A stretch of 59,317 bases of DNA from Deltaproteobacteria bacterium (GTDB lineage Bacteria; Desulfobacterota; Desulfomonilia; UBA1062): contig DSBG01000126.1 in the NCBI GenBank assembly GCA_011046135.1, positions 1 through 59,317 on the forward strand, in the 5' to 3' direction. This document shows, piece by piece, positions 57,561 to 59,317 of this stretch; the first letter of the stretch is position 1, and each line of letters starts with the position of its first letter. A program made the translations under genes and the position numbers. The notes under the pieces are model-generated. The model saw only the letters and a list, made by a program, of their open reading frames with translations. It was not told the DNA's origin and did not search any database.

Positions 57561-57767
57561 CTCCAACTCCTTCAGAGCTGTTTTTCGCGCACACCACCTC
57601 TCTGACGTGGCGCAAACGTATCCACCGTACCCTAAATCCATCCCAGGAAGCAATGGAACAGAGCATGTACATAAGACGCCCTTTTACAGAAATACATTGT
57701 GCCGCTGGAGATCTTTCGCTATCATCAATGGCCATACCCTGTTCTGCCGTGGTGAGGAGATGATTCC

Positions 57768-58691
57768 ATGAGCACAGACAAGATCCACGATCTCTCTACC
57801 TGGATAGAATCCATCATCCAAGACTTCCTCAACAATCCCTTCGAGAACCTGCTCTGGCCCGGTGGTCCGGAAAAGGCCTGGGCCGATGCCCTGGTGGGGT
57901 ATTCCCGGGGAGACGACCCCGTCTTCGCATCCTTCAAGGAACATGTGGGGCCGTTTCACTGGACACCCGGTGAAGCATTCCGACTGGCGTATCCGGAAAC
58001 TCCGGTCGAAGACAGGGACCTTACCATCATCAGCTGGGTGCTGCCCAAGACGGAACCGACAAAGACAGACAACAGAAGGGAAACAACCTATCCCTCCCAG
58101 CGATGGGCTCGGACCAGGATCTTCGGTGAAGAGATCAACGATAGGCTGAAGCAGCGTGTCGTCGACGATCTCCTCTCCGAAGGCCTTGCTGCGCTTGCCC
58201 CTTCCCTGCTCCCTGCCTGGTCCTGGCAGACATCAGAACAGTACGGGTTCGCCTCCACGTGGTCAGAGCGGCATGTGGCATATGCATCGGGCCTGGGGAC
58301 CTTCGGCCTGTGCGACGGACTGATCACGGCAAACGGCAAGGCCATGCGGGCAGGATCGGTGATCGCCAGAATCGATGTCCCGGCAACACCGAGGCCATAC
58401 ACCAATCACAGGCAGTACTGCCTGTTTTACACGAGCAGGGCGTGCAGGGCGTGCATCTCCCGCTGCCCGGTGGATGCCATCAGCGAGAACGGCCATGACA
58501 AGATGAAGTGCTTCAATCATCTGGCAATCACCATTGCCCCGTACGTGAAGGAGCGGTTCGGATTTGAGGGATATGGGTGCGGCCTGTGCCAGACCGGGGT
58601 TCCCTGTGAATCAGGGATTCCTGTCGTTTCAGCTCATAAGTACACTCAACCTTCGTTTCTTCCTGAAGAACCCTCCCGGGGAAAACCATGA
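57768..58691 (+). CDS. QueG-like 4Fe-4S double-cluster protein
   Basis: 307 residues. C-terminal double cluster: CLFYTSRACRACISRCPVDAIS and YGCGLCQTGVPCESGIP, with GLGTFGLCDGLIT before it, as in epoxyqueuosine reductase and related corrinoid Fe-S enzymes. It is shorter and the N-terminal part is unlike QueG, so a queuosine role is unlikely. Function unknown. Ribosome site GAGGAGATG. Confidence 0.8.
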   Translation: MSTDKIHDLSTWIESIIQDFLNNPFENLLWPGGPEKAWADALVGYSRGDDPVFASFKEHVGPFHWTPGEAFRLAYPETPVEDRDLTIISWVLPKTEPTKTDNRRETTYPSQRWARTRIFGEEINDRLKQRVVDDLLSEGLAALAPSLLPAWSWQTSEQYGFASTWSERHVAYASGLGTFGLCDGLITANGKAMRAGSVIARIDVPATPRPYTNHRQYCLFYTSRACRACISRCPVDAISENGHDKMKCFNHLAITIAPYVKERFGFEGYGCGLCQTGVPCESGIPVVSAHKYTQPSFLPEEPSRGKP

Positions 58692-58707
58692 CGCAAGGAG
58701 AACTGGT

Positions 58708-59100
58708 ATGATCGGCACGACTTCGATACTCTTGTTCCTGCTCATCGGTATTGCGGCAGGAATCAGCTCCGGCCTGTTCGGCATCGGCGGCGGCGTCATT
58801 ATTGTCCCTGCCCTGATATTCATTGCAGGGTTCTCTCAGCACAGCGCCGTGGGAACGAGCCTCGCCATTCTCCTGCCCCCGGTGGGCCTCGCCGCGGTCA
58901 TCGAGTTTTACCGTCACGGTCATGTCGACATCAAGGTGGGTCTGCTGGTTGCCCTGGGTCTGTTCCTCGGTGCCTGGCTCGGGGCCTTTGTTGCGAACAA
59001 CCTCCCGCAGGCTCACCTGCGCCTGTATTTCGGCCTGTTCGTGATTTTCATGGGCGGCTATATCGTCTACACGTCGATGAGGAAACTCGGGACACTCTGA
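58708..59100 (+). CDS. Half-size TauE/SafE-type permease
   Basis: 130 residues from the ATG at 58708 (AAGGAG upstream), about half the usual TauE/SafE length. Has the family start (GISSGLFGIGGGVIIVPALIF) and about four helices, ending KLGTL. TauE/SafE proteins export sulfite or sulfonates; half-size forms must pair. Sits 17 bases downstream of the QueG-like gene. Confidence 0.8.
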   Translation: MIGTTSILLFLLIGIAAGISSGLFGIGGGVIIVPALIFIAGFSQHSAVGTSLAILLPPVGLAAVIEFYRHGHVDIKVGLLVALGLFLGAWLGAFVANNLPQAHLRLYFGLFVIFMGGYIVYTSMRKLGTL

Positions 59101-59198
59101 GCCCGATCACCCCCGAACTCAAGAGGCAAAAAATCCCCTTCAGTGGAGCCCCGTGGTTGTCCGGAACCTTGCCATCTCAAGGACACACGGGGTACGGG

Positions 59199-59317
59199 TC
59201 ATGTTCCGATCTGGCTCAAGAACCTGCCATAGGCACTCATGTGGGCTGCGATAGTCACCGCATCCTCAGGTGAAGACAGGATGCACACCCTGCCGTGGTC
59301 GGTGTCTGCCAGGGAAA
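59199..59317 (-). CDS. C-terminal end of a minus-strand gene (cut by window edge)
   Basis: On the minus strand one frame is open from the window edge to a TGA at 59199-59201, giving 38 residues (beginning SLADTDHGRVCILSS and ending FLSQIGT) that look like real protein. Too short to name. Convergent with the TauE/SafE gene. Confidence 0.45.
   Translation of the reverse strand, partial: SLADTDHGRVCILSSPEDAVTIAAHMSAYGRFLSQIGT

Overview
The window looks like an anaerobic, selenium-using, Gram-negative bacterium of the Desulfobacterota (deltaproteobacterial) type. The support is a tungsten aldehyde:ferredoxin oxidoreductase with an iron alcohol dehydrogenase, a selenocysteine-containing SelD, a YedE-type selenium transporter, many small Fe-S proteins, an RND/TolC envelope system and the gene orders yajC-secD-secF and tig-clpP-clpX-lon-hup. 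The phylum is inferred from gene content only.

Region 1 (1-13.7 kb, minus strand) is mostly core housekeeping: a PP-loop tRNA-thiolation-like ATPase, a DUF2065 protein, queA, tgt, yajC, secD and secF ending at a strong terminator. Next come tRNA-Val and tRNA-Asp with their own terminator, the nucleoid protein HU (TTG start), and the lon, clpX, clpP and tig proteostasis group. Region 2 (12.5-15.6 kb, minus strand) is a tight deoxypyrimidine operon: dCMP deaminase, Dcd/dUTPase-like protein, ThyX, Ndk, then a TrmN6-like methyltransferase.

Region 3 (16-23.3 kb) is accessory lipid metabolism: an FAD amine-oxidase/phytoene-desaturase-like enzyme with a HAD-IB phosphatase on the plus strand, facing a minus-strand pair of HMG-CoA reductase (with an unusual extra N-terminal domain) and a DUF2156/LPG-synthase-C-like protein. 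A methyltransferase and a C69-type N-terminal-nucleophile hydrolase follow. Region 4 (23.5-27.7 kb, plus) is AOR, an SCP2-like protein, Fe-ADH and a second SCP2-like protein. Region 5 (27.7-31.1 kb, minus) is a polar amino acid ABC transporter whose permease carries an N-terminal TPR-like domain, plus an SGNH hydrolase.

Region 6 (31.5-34.2 kb) is selenium/sulfur handling: YedE, a TusA-like protein, a DUF1858-like protein and, convergent to them, selD. The selD reading frame contains an in-frame TGA at the catalytic position followed by a bacterial SECIS-like hairpin, so a plain ORF caller truncates it. Region 7 (34.4-43.9 kb) holds a LysR regulator, an Ldh-family dehydrogenase, a radical SAM protein, a Dus enzyme, small hydrolases, and an 849-residue SCP2-E1alpha-E1beta fusion with no E2 or E3 beside it, followed by a DUF3830 protein. 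Region 8 (44.2-50.2 kb) is a complete RND tripartite efflux operon. Region 9 (50.5-59.3 kb) is a run of single-gene functions: transglutaminase-like, HNH nuclease, DUF3795, ABM monooxygenase, DUF2130, MBL hydrolase, winged-helix/ferredoxin protein, membrane metallophosphoesterase, QueG-like Fe-S protein, a half-size TauE/SafE, and the tail of one more gene.

The two strongest leads are the recurrent pairing of SCP2-like domains with aldehyde and 2-oxoacid enzymes (two free-standing, one fused to E1) and the Sec-containing SelD. The HMG-CoA reductase N-terminal domain and the TPR-permease fusion come next. No CRISPR array, insertion sequence, prophage or rRNA was seen.
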